A stretch of DNA of 40,218 nucleotides from Ectobacillus ponti (GTDB lineage: Bacteria > Bacillota > Bacilli > Bacillales > Bacillaceae_G): contig NZ_JANCLT010000022.1 of the NCBI RefSeq assembly GCF_024294785.1, forward strand, positions 1 to 40,218, in the 5' to 3' direction. The notes below the pieces were generated by a model. That model had not been told where the DNA came from. It made no database searches and saw only the letters and a list, made by a program, of their open reading frames with translations. Both the position numbers and the translations under genes were made by a program. Shown piece after piece: positions 15,703 through 24,491 of this stretch. Position 1 is the first letter of the stretch, and each line of letters opens with the position of its first letter.

Positions 15703-15828
15703 GTGTGCACCCCTCCCCCTTGTCCTCATCATGGCAAGAATGGAGGACAAACGCAACAGTTTTGTCTGTTCCAGCGGGTTACAGTTCTACTAAAATCTTA
15801 TATAGTAGGGGTTAAAGGAGTGAAGGCT

Positions 15829-16701
15829 ATGAAATTAATTGCAATTGATATGGATGGCACCCTGCTGAATGGACACCTGGAGATTTCGGAGGAGAATTTG
15901 GCTGCCATTGCCAAAGCAAAGGCTGGTGGCCACATCCCCATGATTTGCTCGGGACGGGCCAAGGATGATGTACAACAGGTGTTGGACCGCTACAGCTTGC
16001 AGGTGCCCATTGGCGCCAGCAACGGCGCTGTCGTGTATGCGGATGGCCGGCTGCTGCAGGCACTGTATATTTCCAAGGAAACAGCCGGACATATTGCGGA
16101 GACCCTGGAAGGAGAGCACCTTCCTTTTAAGCTCTATACGAATAAAGGCATACGGTCGCCGCACAACTGGAAAGAGAAGGTGTTTGCCGCTTACCAGGTG
16201 AGCAGCCCTGCTGAGCATGGCTTTACCATCGAGGACTTGGAGCGTATCACCGAGCATCAGATGAAATCAAATGTCATCACCTTTTTTACAGATGTTCGCG
16301 ATTTGTTGGCAGAGCCGGACTTGGAGATTGAGAAGTTCTTTATCTTCACCTTGGATGCCACACAACGGGCGATTGTGCTGCAAAAGCTGGAGCAGATGGC
16401 CGGCATCACAGTAACTGCTTCCGGCCCGACTAATTTAGAGATTATGCATATAGATGGGCACAAGGGGACAGGACTTCGGGCCATGGCCAAGCACCTGGGC
16501 ATCGCGATGGAGGACACTGTCGCGATTGGCGATAACTTCAACGATGTTCCGATGCTGCAGGCTGCCGGCTTTTCTATTGCCATGGGGAATGCCGAACAGG
16601 CGGTGAAGGACTTGTGCGATGCGGTGACACTTACAAATGCAGAGCACGGCGTAGCCCATGCTCTGGAGAAATATATTTTGCAGGAAGCAAAGCAAAGCTG
16701 A
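15829..16701 (+). CDS. Cof-type HAD-IIB family phosphatase
   Basis: 290 residues from ATG 15829, preceded by AAAGGAGTGAAGG. HAD motifs: I DMDGTL (7-12, nucleophile and acid Asp), II SGR at 41-43, III lysine about residue 204-206, and IV GDNFNDVPML near 228-237. The large C2B cap domain lies between motifs II and III. Such Cof/YkrA-like proteins hydrolyse sugar phosphates or flavin/nucleotide phosphates, and substrates overlap widely. A weak promoter-like pair (GTTACA, 17 bp, TATAGT) precedes it. It converges on map, sharing a bidirectional terminator. Confidence 0.9.
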   Translation: MKLIAIDMDGTLLNGHLEISEENLAAIAKAKAGGHIPMICSGRAKDDVQQVLDRYSLQVPIGASNGAVVYADGRLLQALYISKETAGHIAETLEGEHLPFKLYTNKGIRSPHNWKEKVFAAYQVSSPAEHGFTIEDLERITEHQMKSNVITFFTDVRDLLAEPDLEIEKFFIFTLDATQRAIVLQKLEQMAGITVTASGPTNLEIMHIDGHKGTGLRAMAKHLGIAMEDTVAIGDNFNDVPMLQAAGFSIAMGNAEQAVKDLCDAVTLTNAEHGVAHALEKYILQEAKQS

Positions 16702-16730
16702 AAGCGCGGCCCGGTGCCGCGCTTTTCTTC
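16701..16730. terminator. Bidirectional terminator between HAD gene and map
   Basis: AAAGCGCGGC and GCCGCGCTTT form a perfect 10-bp stem with a 5-base loop; TTTTCTTCC follows on the plus strand. Confidence 0.85.
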
Positions 16731-17477
16731 CTATTGCTCCGTCAAAATCAGCGGCCCTTCCCCGGTAATCGCAATGGTATGCTCATACTGCGCCGACAGC
16801 TTCCCGTCAACCGTCCGGGCCGTCCAGCCGTTGCTGTCGAGCTTCGATTGCCATGCCCCCATGTTAATCATAGGCTCGACGGTGATGACCATGCCCTCCT
16901 TCAGGCGCAGGCCGCGTCCCGGAATGCCGAAGTGCGGGATGTGGGGCTCCTCATGGATGGAGGAGCCAATGCCATGCCCGGTGAACTCCCGGACGACCGA
17001 ATACCCAAGGGGCTCCACATAAGACTGAATTGCATGCCCGATGTCACCGATGCGGTTCCCGGGCACCGCCTGGGCAATGCCCTTGTACAGGCTTTCCTTC
17101 GTAGCCTCCAGCAACGCCGCCGCCTCGGCGGACAAACGCCCGGCCCCGTATGTCCAGGCGGAATCCGCCAGGGCACCGCCCAAATTCACCACCATGTCGA
17201 TGGTGACGATATCTCCCTGCTTCAGCGGCTGCCGGCGGGGAAAGCCATGGCAGATTTCATCGTTCAGGGAGGCGCAGGTCGCATACTGATAGCCCTTATA
17301 GCCTTTCTGCTCCGGCTTGGCCCCGTGCTGTTGCAAGAACTTCTCCGCGAAGCTGTCGATTTCCCATGTGGAGATTCCCGGCTGCACCAGCTTCGCAATC
17401 TCCCTGTGGCAGGCTGCCAGCAGCTTGCCCGCCTCGTGCATAAGAGTGATTTCCCGCTTTGTTTTCAATGTAATCAC
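16731..17477 (-). CDS. map: Type I methionine aminopeptidase (MapB/YflG-like)
   Basis: 248 residues from GTG 17477 behind AAAGGAGAG. It removes the initiator methionine from new proteins. All five metal ligands are visible: D94 (TIDMVV), D105 (ALADSAW), H168 (FTGHGIG), E201 (ITVEPM) and E232 (QYEHT). H77 in ICHGFP is the conserved substrate-binding histidine. It stands alone rather than in the ribosomal-protein cluster (adk-map-infA), which suggests the second Bacillus enzyme, MapB. It lacks the N-terminal SEC-C zinc extension of some paralogues. Confidence 0.94.
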   Translation of the reverse strand: MITLKTKREITLMHEAGKLLAACHREIAKLVQPGISTWEIDSFAEKFLQQHGAKPEQKGYKGYQYATCASLNDEICHGFPRRQPLKQGDIVTIDMVVNLGGALADSAWTYGAGRLSAEAAALLEATKESLYKGIAQAVPGNRIGDIGHAIQSYVEPLGYSVVREFTGHGIGSSIHEEPHIPHFGIPGRGLRLKEGMVITVEPMINMGAWQSKLDSNGWTARTVDGKLSAQYEHTIAITGEGPLILTEQ

Positions 17478-17567
17478 AGCATGCTCTCCTTTTTACCTTT
17501 TTGGCTTCTATTCATGTAAGGACAAGCATATCATAGTACAAAACTGGAAGAAAGCAGGTAATCTCTA

Positions 17568-17759
17568 ATGGACAAGCTCGTCAATTATATAGCAGGCGCA
17601 TTTCTGCTCATTCTTGTTGTCATGACTGTGCTGCTCTTGTTTCCGTTCTTTCCGCTGCTCGCCATGCTGATTGTAGTTGGATGCATGGGGATGACTGCCC
17701 TTATAGCATCCGTTTCCGGGGAACAAAAGGAAGACGGCATCGAACGCGCCCGCGCGTAG
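17568..17759 (+). CDS. Small two-helix membrane protein, unknown function
   Basis: 63 residues with two hydrophobic helices (about 7-29 and 31-50) separated by a proline turn (FPFFPLL), then a short charged tail GEQKEDGIERARA. An AGCAGGT-type site precedes ATG 17568. It is transcribed away from map and toward the ABC permease genes, ending inside a terminator hairpin. I do not recognise a family. The hydrophobic pattern, ribosome binding site and terminator support a real gene, but the evidence is moderate. Confidence 0.6.
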   Translation: MDKLVNYIAGAFLLILVVMTVLLLFPFFPLLAMLIVVGCMGMTALIASVSGEQKEDGIERARA

Positions 17760-17774
17760 ATGCCGTCTTCTTTT
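17730..17774. terminator. Bidirectional terminator at the end of the small membrane gene and lnrN-like gene
   Basis: GAAGACGGCATC (17730-17741) pairs with GATGCCGTCTTC (17759-17770), with an inner ACGCG/CGCGT stem. TTTTATTTA follows on the plus strand and CCTTTTGTT on the minus. Confidence 0.8.
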
Positions 17775-18924
17775 ATTTATACCGGATACGGGTCAGCCCG
17801 ACGGCGAAAAACACTGCAGCAAAAGCAAGCAAAATTCCCGCATACAGCCCCATATCCATCACAGAGCCGCCCTTCGCCGTGAGTTCCGTGAATCCCCGCA
17901 TGGCCCATGTCTGCGGCACAAAGTCTGCAATCCGCTGCATCAGCTTCGGTTCAATCTCGAGCGGCCAGTAGACGCCGCCGATCATACAGGTGGATACCAC
18001 AAGCATATTGCCAAGCGCCGACTGCTGCTCCACTGTCTTGACAACACCGGCCACAAGCAGTGCCAGGCCGACAATTGCCAGCAGCATCGCGGAGACAAGA
18101 ACAAACAGCCCGCCTGCATTTCCCCACTGCACATCAAACAGCCAATGTGTCAGGAGCATCAATGTGCCAAACTGCAGCCACCCCAGCAGGAAGAAGGATA
18201 AGAGATAGCCGCCCAGAATTTGTGCCTTCGAAGCCGGGGTTGACAGCAGGCGGTACCATACTCCCGTCCTTCTGGCATCCAAAATTGCCCCGGTGGCGCT
18301 CATCATCACAATCATCACAAACATAATGGAAAACCCGGATGCCCGCTCTGCTGTCGGATTCATGCGCGCGGCATCCTTTCTGGAAACTGTCTCTTTTTGT
18401 ATCGAAACCGGCTTCGCTGTTTCCTTCTCCAGCTTCCCGTACATCCCCTCCCAGCTCTGCGCGCTGTACTGGCTCCAGGCAACAGAAGCCTTCACTTCTG
18501 TGCCGATCCGATGGATGGCATCGCTCATCAGCTGCTTCACCGCCGCATTGGAGGTGAAATCGGGGCTCCGCTTCAGCGAAACCTCTATTCCCTTGCCGGC
18601 CAGCATCGCCTCTTGAAAACCTTTTGGCACCACAATGAAGCCAGAAGCCTTCTTGTTTTCCACCTGCTGCTTTGCTTCCCCGTAGGTCACGGTCTGCAGC
18701 TCCATGATTTCATTGTCGCGCAGCTGGTCTGTGTAGGACTTTGACAGGACCGTTCCATCCTCATCGACCAGCAGCAGCTTTACCTTGGAAGTGCTTGACC
18801 CGCCGAGCAAACCGCCGAACAGCAAAGTGAACAGAAGCGGCATGCCAAACATCAGCACATAGCTCCGCCGATTCCGCAAGAGCCGCTTCAATTCCCAAAA
18901 GCATATTGCCATGGATTGTCTCAT
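17773..18924 (-). CDS. lnrN: ABC-2 type permease, LnrN-like
   Basis: 383 residues from ATG 18924 (AGGGGGA upstream); an extension into the previous gene is rejected. ABC-2 topology: an N-terminal helix (SYVLMFGMPLLFTLLFGGLLG), a large extracytoplasmic domain (about 45-195) and five or six helices in the C-terminal half, ending FAAVFFAVGLTRIRYK. It is the second of two consecutive permeases that should form the membrane channel with the upstream ATPase. The arrangement and lengths (ATPase 310, permeases 400 and 383, HK 398, RR 218) match B. subtilis LnrJK-LMN, which exports linearmycins and related polyenes. The specific substrate here is inferred. Confidence 0.75.
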   Translation of the reverse strand: MRQSMAICFWELKRLLRNRRSYVLMFGMPLLFTLLFGGLLGGSSTSKVKLLLVDEDGTVLSKSYTDQLRDNEIMELQTVTYGEAKQQVENKKASGFIVVPKGFQEAMLAGKGIEVSLKRSPDFTSNAAVKQLMSDAIHRIGTEVKASVAWSQYSAQSWEGMYGKLEKETAKPVSIQKETVSRKDAARMNPTAERASGFSIMFVMIVMMSATGAILDARRTGVWYRLLSTPASKAQILGGYLLSFFLLGWLQFGTLMLLTHWLFDVQWGNAGGLFVLVSAMLLAIVGLALLVAGVVKTVEQQSALGNMLVVSTCMIGGVYWPLEIEPKLMQRIADFVPQTWAMRGFTELTAKGGSVMDMGLYAGILLAFAAVFFAVGLTRIRYK

Positions 18925-18935
18925 CTCGATTCCCC

Positions 18936-20138
18936 CTATCGTACCTGCATCCGCCATGTGCCGATGGCAACGGAAGCCAGACCGGCCAAGCTTAAAATCG
19001 TCAGGGCCGGCAGCAAGGCTTCCCATGTCGTGCCGGACATAATATTCAAAAGGCTGGTAAGCGCCCACTTGTTTGGCGTAAAGCCGGCGACCATACGCAA
19101 GGCATCCGGAAACGCATAGATTGGCAGCATGGAACCGCCGAGCAAAGCCAGAACCTGAATGCCGATGCCGCCGATGACATCCGCGGACTTCTCATCCCGG
19201 ATGGTTGCCGCAAGCAGCATGGAAAGGCCGGATACACAAATGCTGTAGGCTGCCCCGACTGCCAGCAGCTGCCCTGTGTCACTGCCCCAGTCCACCCCGA
19301 ATCCGTAGTGGGTGGCGCCGATAAAAAGGAGGAACTGGATATAGGAAAACAGCAGCGTGCCAAGAAACTTTCCGAATAGAATGGAGAACCGGCTGGTCGG
19401 CGTGCTCAGCAAACGGGCCAGTGTTTCCGTTGCCCGCTCGCTTGCAATCATCTTGGCTCCGACCGTCGCGTTAAACAACAGGAACATCACCCCCATGCCG
19501 GCTGCGTAATACTGCATGGAGGAAACCAGCTTTGCTCCGACTGTCCCTTCCTTCACTTGGGCATCCGTACTCTCTTGTATCTTGCGTTGAATGTCCTTTG
19601 CGGCCTCTCCCATATTCAGCTTCCCTGTCGAGACCGGGACGGACTGCGCCAAATCTCCCATAACGGTTTGTGTGGATACCGCCATGGTCTTTGCCTGCTC
19701 AGAAAACGTCCGCAGAATCGTTTCAGCAATCGAGCCACGCACCGTCTTCGCCGGGTCTGTGATGAGTGTCGGCTCCTTCAGCTTCCCCCCGGCCATCTCC
19801 TTGCTCCAGTCTGCCGGAATGAGGATGGCCGCGTCCGCCTTGCCGTCCCGCACCAGCTGCCGGGCTTCCTCCGGCGACACCGCCTCCTTGACCTGCACCA
19901 GCTCCTTCAGCTGCTCCCCCTGCAGCACATCCTCCTTCAGCATGATTCCAAGCTCATCGGTCCCCTCCTGATAGTAGGCGATCACCGTCTGCGGCAGGTT
20001 ATCCTCGCTCATGGAGCCCTTCAACGCCGAACCCAAAATCGCCGTCAGCACAAGCGGCATGAGAATCATCATGAAAAAACCGCGCCGGTCGAGCATCCGA
20101 ATTTTAAAATCCTTCCAGGCAATCAACAGACTTTTCAT
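18936..20138 (-). CDS. lnrM: ABC-2 type permease, LnrM-like
   Basis: 400 residues from ATG 20138 (GAGGAGG upstream). Same topology as its downstream partner: an N-terminal cytoplasmic segment and helix (GFFMMILMPLVLTAILGSAL), a large external domain with VKEAVSPEEARQLVRDGKADAAILIPADWSKEM (the YhgE/DrrB-like external fold), and a cluster of C-terminal helices beginning YYAAGMGVMFLLFNATVGAKM. Gaps of 12 and 11 bases to its neighbours show an operon. With LnrL- and LnrN-like proteins it probably makes a heteromeric exporter for membrane-active compounds. Confidence 0.75.
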   Translation of the reverse strand: MKSLLIAWKDFKIRMLDRRGFFMMILMPLVLTAILGSALKGSMSEDNLPQTVIAYYQEGTDELGIMLKEDVLQGEQLKELVQVKEAVSPEEARQLVRDGKADAAILIPADWSKEMAGGKLKEPTLITDPAKTVRGSIAETILRTFSEQAKTMAVSTQTVMGDLAQSVPVSTGKLNMGEAAKDIQRKIQESTDAQVKEGTVGAKLVSSMQYYAAGMGVMFLLFNATVGAKMIASERATETLARLLSTPTSRFSILFGKFLGTLLFSYIQFLLFIGATHYGFGVDWGSDTGQLLAVGAAYSICVSGLSMLLAATIRDEKSADVIGGIGIQVLALLGGSMLPIYAFPDALRMVAGFTPNKWALTSLLNIMSGTTWEALLPALTILSLAGLASVAIGTWRMQVR

Positions 20139-20150
20139 CCTCTTTCCTCC

Positions 20151-21083
20151 TCAGTCGCGAAGCGAACGCCCTGTCAGCTGCAGGAACAGTGCTTCCAGAT
20201 TTGGCTCCTTCACTTCAAGAGACAGCACCTGAACACGGTGCTTGACCGTGCAAGCAATGATTTCACCGATGATAGTCTCGTTGCTTGCACCAATATCAAC
20301 AGTTCCTTCCTCTCGGTCTGCCAGAACACGCTCCACCAGATCCAGCTCCTGTATATCCGCCAAAAATTTCTCCTCCAGCCTGCTGACACGCAGCCGGATG
20401 ATATGGCCGTCAGCCAGACGGCTGCACAGGTCCGCCTTCGTCCCGCTGGCAATCAATGCCCCATGGTCCACAATCGCAATCCGCTTGCACAGGTATTCCA
20501 CTTCCTCCATGTAGTGGCTCGTATAGATAACGGTCATCCCTTGCTCATTCAACCTCTTGACCGTCTCCAAAATATGATTGCGGGACTGCGGGTCAATCCC
20601 CACGGTCGGCTCATCCATGATTAACAGCTCCGGCTTGTGCATCAGGGCCGCCCCGATGTTGATCCGCCGCTTCATGCCGCCCGAGAAGGTCTCAATCCGA
20701 TCCTTCGCCCGGTCTCTCAGCCCCACATATTCCAGCACCTCTTCGGCGCGCCGCTTCACCTCACCGCGCTTCAATCCGTACATGCGGCCCCAAAACAGCA
20801 GATTATCCAGAGCTGACATGGTCGGATACAGAGCGATATCCTGCGGCACAATCCCAATTTTCCGCTTCGCTGCCGTCGGGTCTCCTTTCACTGAAATGCC
20901 GTCCACCAGCACCTCGCCGCTGTCATATGGCACCAGCCCGCAAATCATGGAAATGGTAGTGGATTTTCCTGCCCCGTTCGGCCCCAGCAGCCCGAAGGAT
21001 TCCCCTCGTTTCACTTCAAAAGACACACCGCGCACAACCTCTTTTTGATCAAACGACTTTCGAATATCCCGAACAGCCAGCAT
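20151..21083 (-). CDS. lnrL: ABC transporter ATP-binding protein, LnrL-like
   Basis: 310 residues from ATG 21083 (AAGGAG upstream). Walker A GPNGAGKS (34-41), Q-loop VPQDIALYPTMSALDNL, signature FSGGMKRRINIG, Walker B LLIMDEPTVGID and H-loop TSHYMEE are all intact. The C-terminal third (after about 225) is the extra domain seen in DrrA/CcmA-like drug-export ATPases. It energises the two downstream ABC-2 permeases. It is separated from the response regulator by a strong terminator and so needs its own promoter; a -10 (TATACA) without a clear -35 lies 30-40 bases upstream, as expected for an activated promoter. Confidence 0.85.
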   Translation of the reverse strand: MLAVRDIRKSFDQKEVVRGVSFEVKRGESFGLLGPNGAGKSTTISMICGLVPYDSGEVLVDGISVKGDPTAAKRKIGIVPQDIALYPTMSALDNLLFWGRMYGLKRGEVKRRAEEVLEYVGLRDRAKDRIETFSGGMKRRINIGAALMHKPELLIMDEPTVGIDPQSRNHILETVKRLNEQGMTVIYTSHYMEEVEYLCKRIAIVDHGALIASGTKADLCSRLADGHIIRLRVSRLEEKFLADIQELDLVERVLADREEGTVDIGASNETIIGEIIACTVKHRVQVLSLEVKEPNLEALFLQLTGRSLRD

Positions 21084-21120
21084 ATAAGATCAGCTCCTTC
21101 TTTTGCTTTCCTGTTACCAG

Positions 21121-21126
21121 TGTATA
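21121..21126 (-). promoter_or_regulatory. Candidate -10 of an activator-dependent lnrLMN promoter
   Basis: TATACA on the minus strand, with no recognisable -35 at 16-18 bp. Upstream is a purine-rich repeated segment (GGAGG, AGGATGG, AGGATGG between about 21132 and 21158) that could be a response-regulator site. Confidence 0.35.
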
Positions 21127-21173
21127 AAAAGGAGCGCCATCCTCCATCCTGCCTCCGATAGAATTTGCACATG

Positions 21174-21200
21174 AAAAAAGCGGCTGTATGCAGCCGCTTT
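21174..21200 (-). terminator. Terminator between response regulator and ABC ATPase genes
   Basis: AAAGCGGCTG and CAGCCGCTTT form a perfect 10-bp stem with a 4-base loop, then six T on the minus strand. It splits the regulators from the transporter genes. Confidence 0.85.
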
Positions 21201-21223
21201 CCTTCGTCCTTCTATGCCAAAAG

Positions 21224-21880
21224 TCATAGGAAGGTTGTAATATGATACCGCACCGCAAACACTGCCGCCTGCGTCCGGTCACGCAGCTGCAGCTTGCTGA
21301 TGATGTTGGACACATGGTTCTTCACGGTCCCTTCGGTGATGAACAGCTTCTCGGCAATTTCCTTGTTGCTGAGGCCGCAGCCCAGCTGCTGCAGCACCTC
21401 ATATTCCCGTTCTGTCAGCTGCTTCACCTCTTTGGGCGCTTCTTCCGCATCCGGTTCCCTTGTACGCTTTAATTCCCGGACCACCTGTGCCGTTACATCC
21501 TGCGGCAGCACTGCTCCGCCAGCCTGCACGGTCAGAATGGCCTGCACAATCGTATCTGTCGGCATATCCTTCAATAAGTAGCCGCTCGCTCCGTTCTCAA
21601 GAGCTTGAAAGATGAGTTCACTATCCTTAAAGGTTGTCAGCATCAGCACCTTCACCTGCGGCAGCTGGTCACGCAGCAGCTTCGTTCCTTCCACGCCATT
21701 TGTGCCGGGCATCCGAATATCCATCAGCACAATATCCGGCTGCAGCTCCCGGGCCTTCTCCAGCGCTTCCTTCCCGTCATTTGCCGTTCCGACAATCTCC
21801 AATTCATCACGCAAACGCAACAGCATGGCCAGCCCGTCCCTGACCAGCGGCTGGTCATCCACCACCATAACCCGAATCAT
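21224..21880 (-). CDS. lnrK: NarL/LuxR-type response regulator, LnrK-like
   Basis: 218 residues from ATG 21880, which overlaps the kinase stop codon (ATGA), a sign of coupled translation. The receiver domain has the acidic pair DD (8-9), phospho-acceptor D54 (VLMDIRMPG), T82-T83 and K105 (LLKDMP). The LuxR-type HTH is at the C terminus: LTEREYEVLQQLGCGLSNK and TEGTVKNHVSNIISKLQLRDR. Paired with the adjacent kinase, it should activate the downstream ABC export operon in response to membrane-active compounds, as LnrK does. Family assignment is firm; the Lnr label rests on gene order and lengths. Confidence 0.85.
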   Translation of the reverse strand: MIRVMVVDDQPLVRDGLAMLLRLRDELEIVGTANDGKEALEKARELQPDIVLMDIRMPGTNGVEGTKLLRDQLPQVKVLMLTTFKDSELIFQALENGASGYLLKDMPTDTIVQAILTVQAGGAVLPQDVTAQVVRELKRTREPDAEEAPKEVKQLTEREYEVLQQLGCGLSNKEIAEKLFITEGTVKNHVSNIISKLQLRDRTQAAVFAVRYHITTFL

Positions 21881-23073
21881 CCTGCAGTCCCCCCGATTAC
21901 CCATTTTCTCTGCTGCAGCGGGAACTCGGCCTGCACACGGAAGCCGTCTCCCTCTCTGCTTGTAAATACTATACTGCCTCCGTGCTCCTCAGCCCGTTCC
22001 TTCATATTCAATAAGCCAAAGCCAGGCTGAATTTCACCGCTGCCCTGGCCATTATCTTCAATCATGACGCCAACCCGCTCCTCCTGACAGCTCAAGGTAA
22101 TCCGGCACAGGGATGCGCCCCCATGCTTTTTCGTATTCGTCATGGACTCCTGCACAATCCTGGCAATCGTAGGATGCAGCGAGGTCGGCACAAGAGACGG
22201 ATCACCCTGCAGCTGAAACTCGGCTTCCATATGGGCTGTCTTCGAAAAATCACTGAGCAGTGTCCGGATGACAGCCGCCAGATTGGAGGAATGCCCCTCC
22301 TCCTTCAGCGTCCGGACGGACAGCCGCACCTCCTGCAAGGAATTGCGCGCCAGCTCATAGCACGTTTGCAGCGTCTGCTCCGCATGCTCCGGGCTCCGCT
22401 TCAGCAGCTCCTGCGCCAGCTGAATTTGCACCAGCAGCGCGGTCATGTTGTGCCCGACGGTATCATGAATCTCCCGGGCGATATGATTCCGCTCCCGGAT
22501 GGCCGTCAGCTCCTCCACCTCCTTCGCATATGTCCGCAGCTGCACGTGCGCCTCCTGCAGGGACTGATGAGACTCGTTCAAATGCTCATACTGCAGGTCC
22601 ACTGTCTGCCGGGCCTGCAGCAGCTTGCGGATCAGATTGCCGACAAGCGACTGGAAAAATACAAACATAAAGCTGATGGTATTCTCCACCACCTCTACCT
22701 GCCCGGCAGACTGATATGTATGAATGAGAATAATAGCCCAAACGACAAAGAAGGCTGCAGAAAAGCTGAACAGTGTACGCTTATGCTCTGTATACAAGAA
22801 TAAGCTGAGTCCCAATACCCCGAACAAAATTAAGTACAGCGTGCTTGGCGCAAAGATGTAGCCAAGCATCCCGGTAACTCCCATATCCACACCCAGCAGC
22901 AGCAGAACCCATTTCCTCCCCAGACGGCCAAGCATGATTCCGAAGTGATTGATGCTATAGAGAAAGATTCCAATACCCGTAAGAATTTTCATATCTATTC
23001 TCCCATCCGGTATGTGCGCGTAATAGGTAAATGAAATCAGCAGGAGCATCAAGAGTCTCGTAGATTTCAGCAT
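21877..23073 (-). CDS. lnrJ: HisKA_3-type sensor histidine kinase, LnrJ-like
   Basis: 398 residues. The N-terminal half holds about five hydrophobic helices (roughly 5-20, 28-48, 55-76, 78-95, 103-120 and 132-148) with very short external loops, typical of an intramembrane-sensing kinase without an external sensor domain. A coiled coil (about 150-195) leads to the HisKA_3 box AREIHDTVGHNM with H203. The ATP-binding domain includes IVQESMTNTKKHG (N box) and DNGQGSGEIQPGFGLLNMKERAEEHGG (G boxes). Start ATG 23073 has GGGAGGTG. It probably senses damage or insertion of compounds in the membrane. Confidence 0.85.
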   Translation of the reverse strand: MLKSTRLLMLLLISFTYYAHIPDGRIDMKILTGIGIFLYSINHFGIMLGRLGRKWVLLLLGVDMGVTGMLGYIFAPSTLYLILFGVLGLSLFLYTEHKRTLFSFSAAFFVVWAIILIHTYQSAGQVEVVENTISFMFVFFQSLVGNLIRKLLQARQTVDLQYEHLNESHQSLQEAHVQLRTYAKEVEELTAIRERNHIAREIHDTVGHNMTALLVQIQLAQELLKRSPEHAEQTLQTCYELARNSLQEVRLSVRTLKEEGHSSNLAAVIRTLLSDFSKTAHMEAEFQLQGDPSLVPTSLHPTIARIVQESMTNTKKHGGASLCRITLSCQEERVGVMIEDNGQGSGEIQPGFGLLNMKERAEEHGGSIVFTSREGDGFRVQAEFPLQQRKWVIGGTAG

Positions 23074-23100
23074 AGAAGCTTCACCTCCCTTCTATAAAAT

Positions 23101-23126
23101 AAGGAAAGAGGTGCATTGTACACCTC
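23101..23126 (-). terminator. Possible terminator between MFS gene and kinase gene
   Basis: GAGGTG and CACCTC form a 6-bp stem with a 7-base loop; TTTCCTTATTTTATAG follows on the minus strand, before the kinase ribosome binding site. It might also serve as an operator. Confidence 0.45.
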
Positions 23127-23181
23127 CCGCCCCTGATATAATTCCCTGCATGGCTGTTTTTTTCCTGTATGCTCTTGGCCT

Positions 23182-24438
23182 TCAGCCTATTTCATACGCC
23201 TTCTGCTCCTTTTCCTCCGCCCTGTACGTCCGTAAAGGCTTCAATACAATCGTCAACAGCACCGCCACAGCTGTCAGCAGGAGCCCTGAGGCAACCAGGA
23301 CCGGCTGCGGGCCCATACGGTCGGAGAAATATGTGGCAATCCCGATGGCAATGGTCATAATGGGACTTGTAAGCGTGCCGATCATCCCGAAGGCGCGGCC
23401 CTGCACCTCATGGGGAATCTCCATGCGGAGCGCCACATTCATGAGCAGGGTACATAGGGCAAACATGAAGCCAAGCACGAAAATGATGGGAAAGGCCTGA
23501 TTCATCCCTGTTACCTGCGAAATGACAAGATAGATGGGGCCAAGGGACAGAAAGCCGGCAAAAATCCAGTAGCCCCGCTTTACAAGCCGACTGTCATACT
23601 TCATTAATAATCCTGATCCAATGATATACCCGAATGGAACACAAGCCTCCATCAGCCCGAACTGCAGCGGACTCGCATGCCAAATCTTCACGGCTGACAC
23701 CTGGATCATCATCAGCGACATCATGAAAAAGGAGGCTACAAGCGGCATCATAATCATGAAGGAGCGCGCAAACGGTTCTCCCCAAAGAACGCGCAGGCCC
23801 TCCTGAAAATCCGCGAGAAAGGACTGCTTCTCCGCCGGCACTTCCTTTTGCTGCTTCTGCCGGACAATTACAGGGAACGTGCCTGCCGCCAGAACAAGCA
23901 ACGAGGAAATCAGATATGTGGCTGCATCAAAGACAAAGGCAGTCGCTGCCCCAAAGAATCCGACGATCGTACCGCCCGCTGCAAGCCCGAGAATGCGCGC
24001 GATATTATCGACAATGGTGATGGCACCCATTGCTTTGGGAATCAGCTCTTTTTCCAAAATGGAGCTGAGCGAAGCCTGAAAGGCCGGTTGGTGGAACAGC
24101 CCGACAAACACCTGCAGCGCACAGACAGCAATAATCAGCGGATACGGCGTAAATTTCATATACATACATACGGCAATCGTGCCGGCAATCGCAGCATTGC
24201 AAAGATCTCCCGCCCACATAATTGTCCGCCGGTTATAGCGGTCTGCCACCGTGCCGGCGATGCTCCCAAAGCAGATTGTCACCAGCAAGGATGTCAGGAA
24301 GAAAAGAAACATCAGGCGGGCGCTTCCCGTTGTCTGCAAAATCCAAAGGTTCACTGCAATGGTGGAAAAGCATGTGCCAAGCAGTGACACCCCATAGCTC
24401 ATAAATAAATAACGGAAGGTACGGTTTTGAAAGATCAT
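23182..24438 (-). CDS. MFS transporter (MFS_3 / macrolide-efflux-like)
   Basis: 418 residues from ATG 24438 (GGGGGGAAGGAA upstream). Twelve hydrophobic segments; motif A in loop 2-3 appears as GTVADRYNRRTIMW. N terminus FQNRTFRYLFMSYGVSLLGTCFSTIAVNLW and the region PKAMGAITIVDNIARILG are typical of MefA/EntS-like exporters. Such proteins export macrolides, siderophores or other small molecules; the substrate here is not readable. It has its own promoter (24463-24491) and lies just upstream of the LnrJ-like kinase on the same strand, with only a weak hairpin between, so some co-expression is possible. Confidence 0.85.
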   Translation of the reverse strand: MIFQNRTFRYLFMSYGVSLLGTCFSTIAVNLWILQTTGSARLMFLFFLTSLLVTICFGSIAGTVADRYNRRTIMWAGDLCNAAIAGTIAVCMYMKFTPYPLIIAVCALQVFVGLFHQPAFQASLSSILEKELIPKAMGAITIVDNIARILGLAAGGTIVGFFGAATAFVFDAATYLISSLLVLAAGTFPVIVRQKQQKEVPAEKQSFLADFQEGLRVLWGEPFARSFMIMMPLVASFFMMSLMMIQVSAVKIWHASPLQFGLMEACVPFGYIIGSGLLMKYDSRLVKRGYWIFAGFLSLGPIYLVISQVTGMNQAFPIIFVLGFMFALCTLLMNVALRMEIPHEVQGRAFGMIGTLTSPIMTIAIGIATYFSDRMGPQPVLVASGLLLTAVAVLLTIVLKPLRTYRAEEKEQKAYEIG

Positions 24439-24462
24439 TTCCTTCCCCCCTTTCTTTTTCCA

Positions 24463-24491
24463 ATCCTACAGACCGGCAGTCCGTTTGTAAA
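24463..24491 (-). promoter_or_regulatory. Candidate promoter for the MFS gene
   Basis: Minus strand TTTACA (24486-24491), 17 bp, TAGGAT (24463-24468). The spacer contains a near-palindrome ACGGAC-N5-GTCTGT that might be an operator. Confidence 0.45.
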
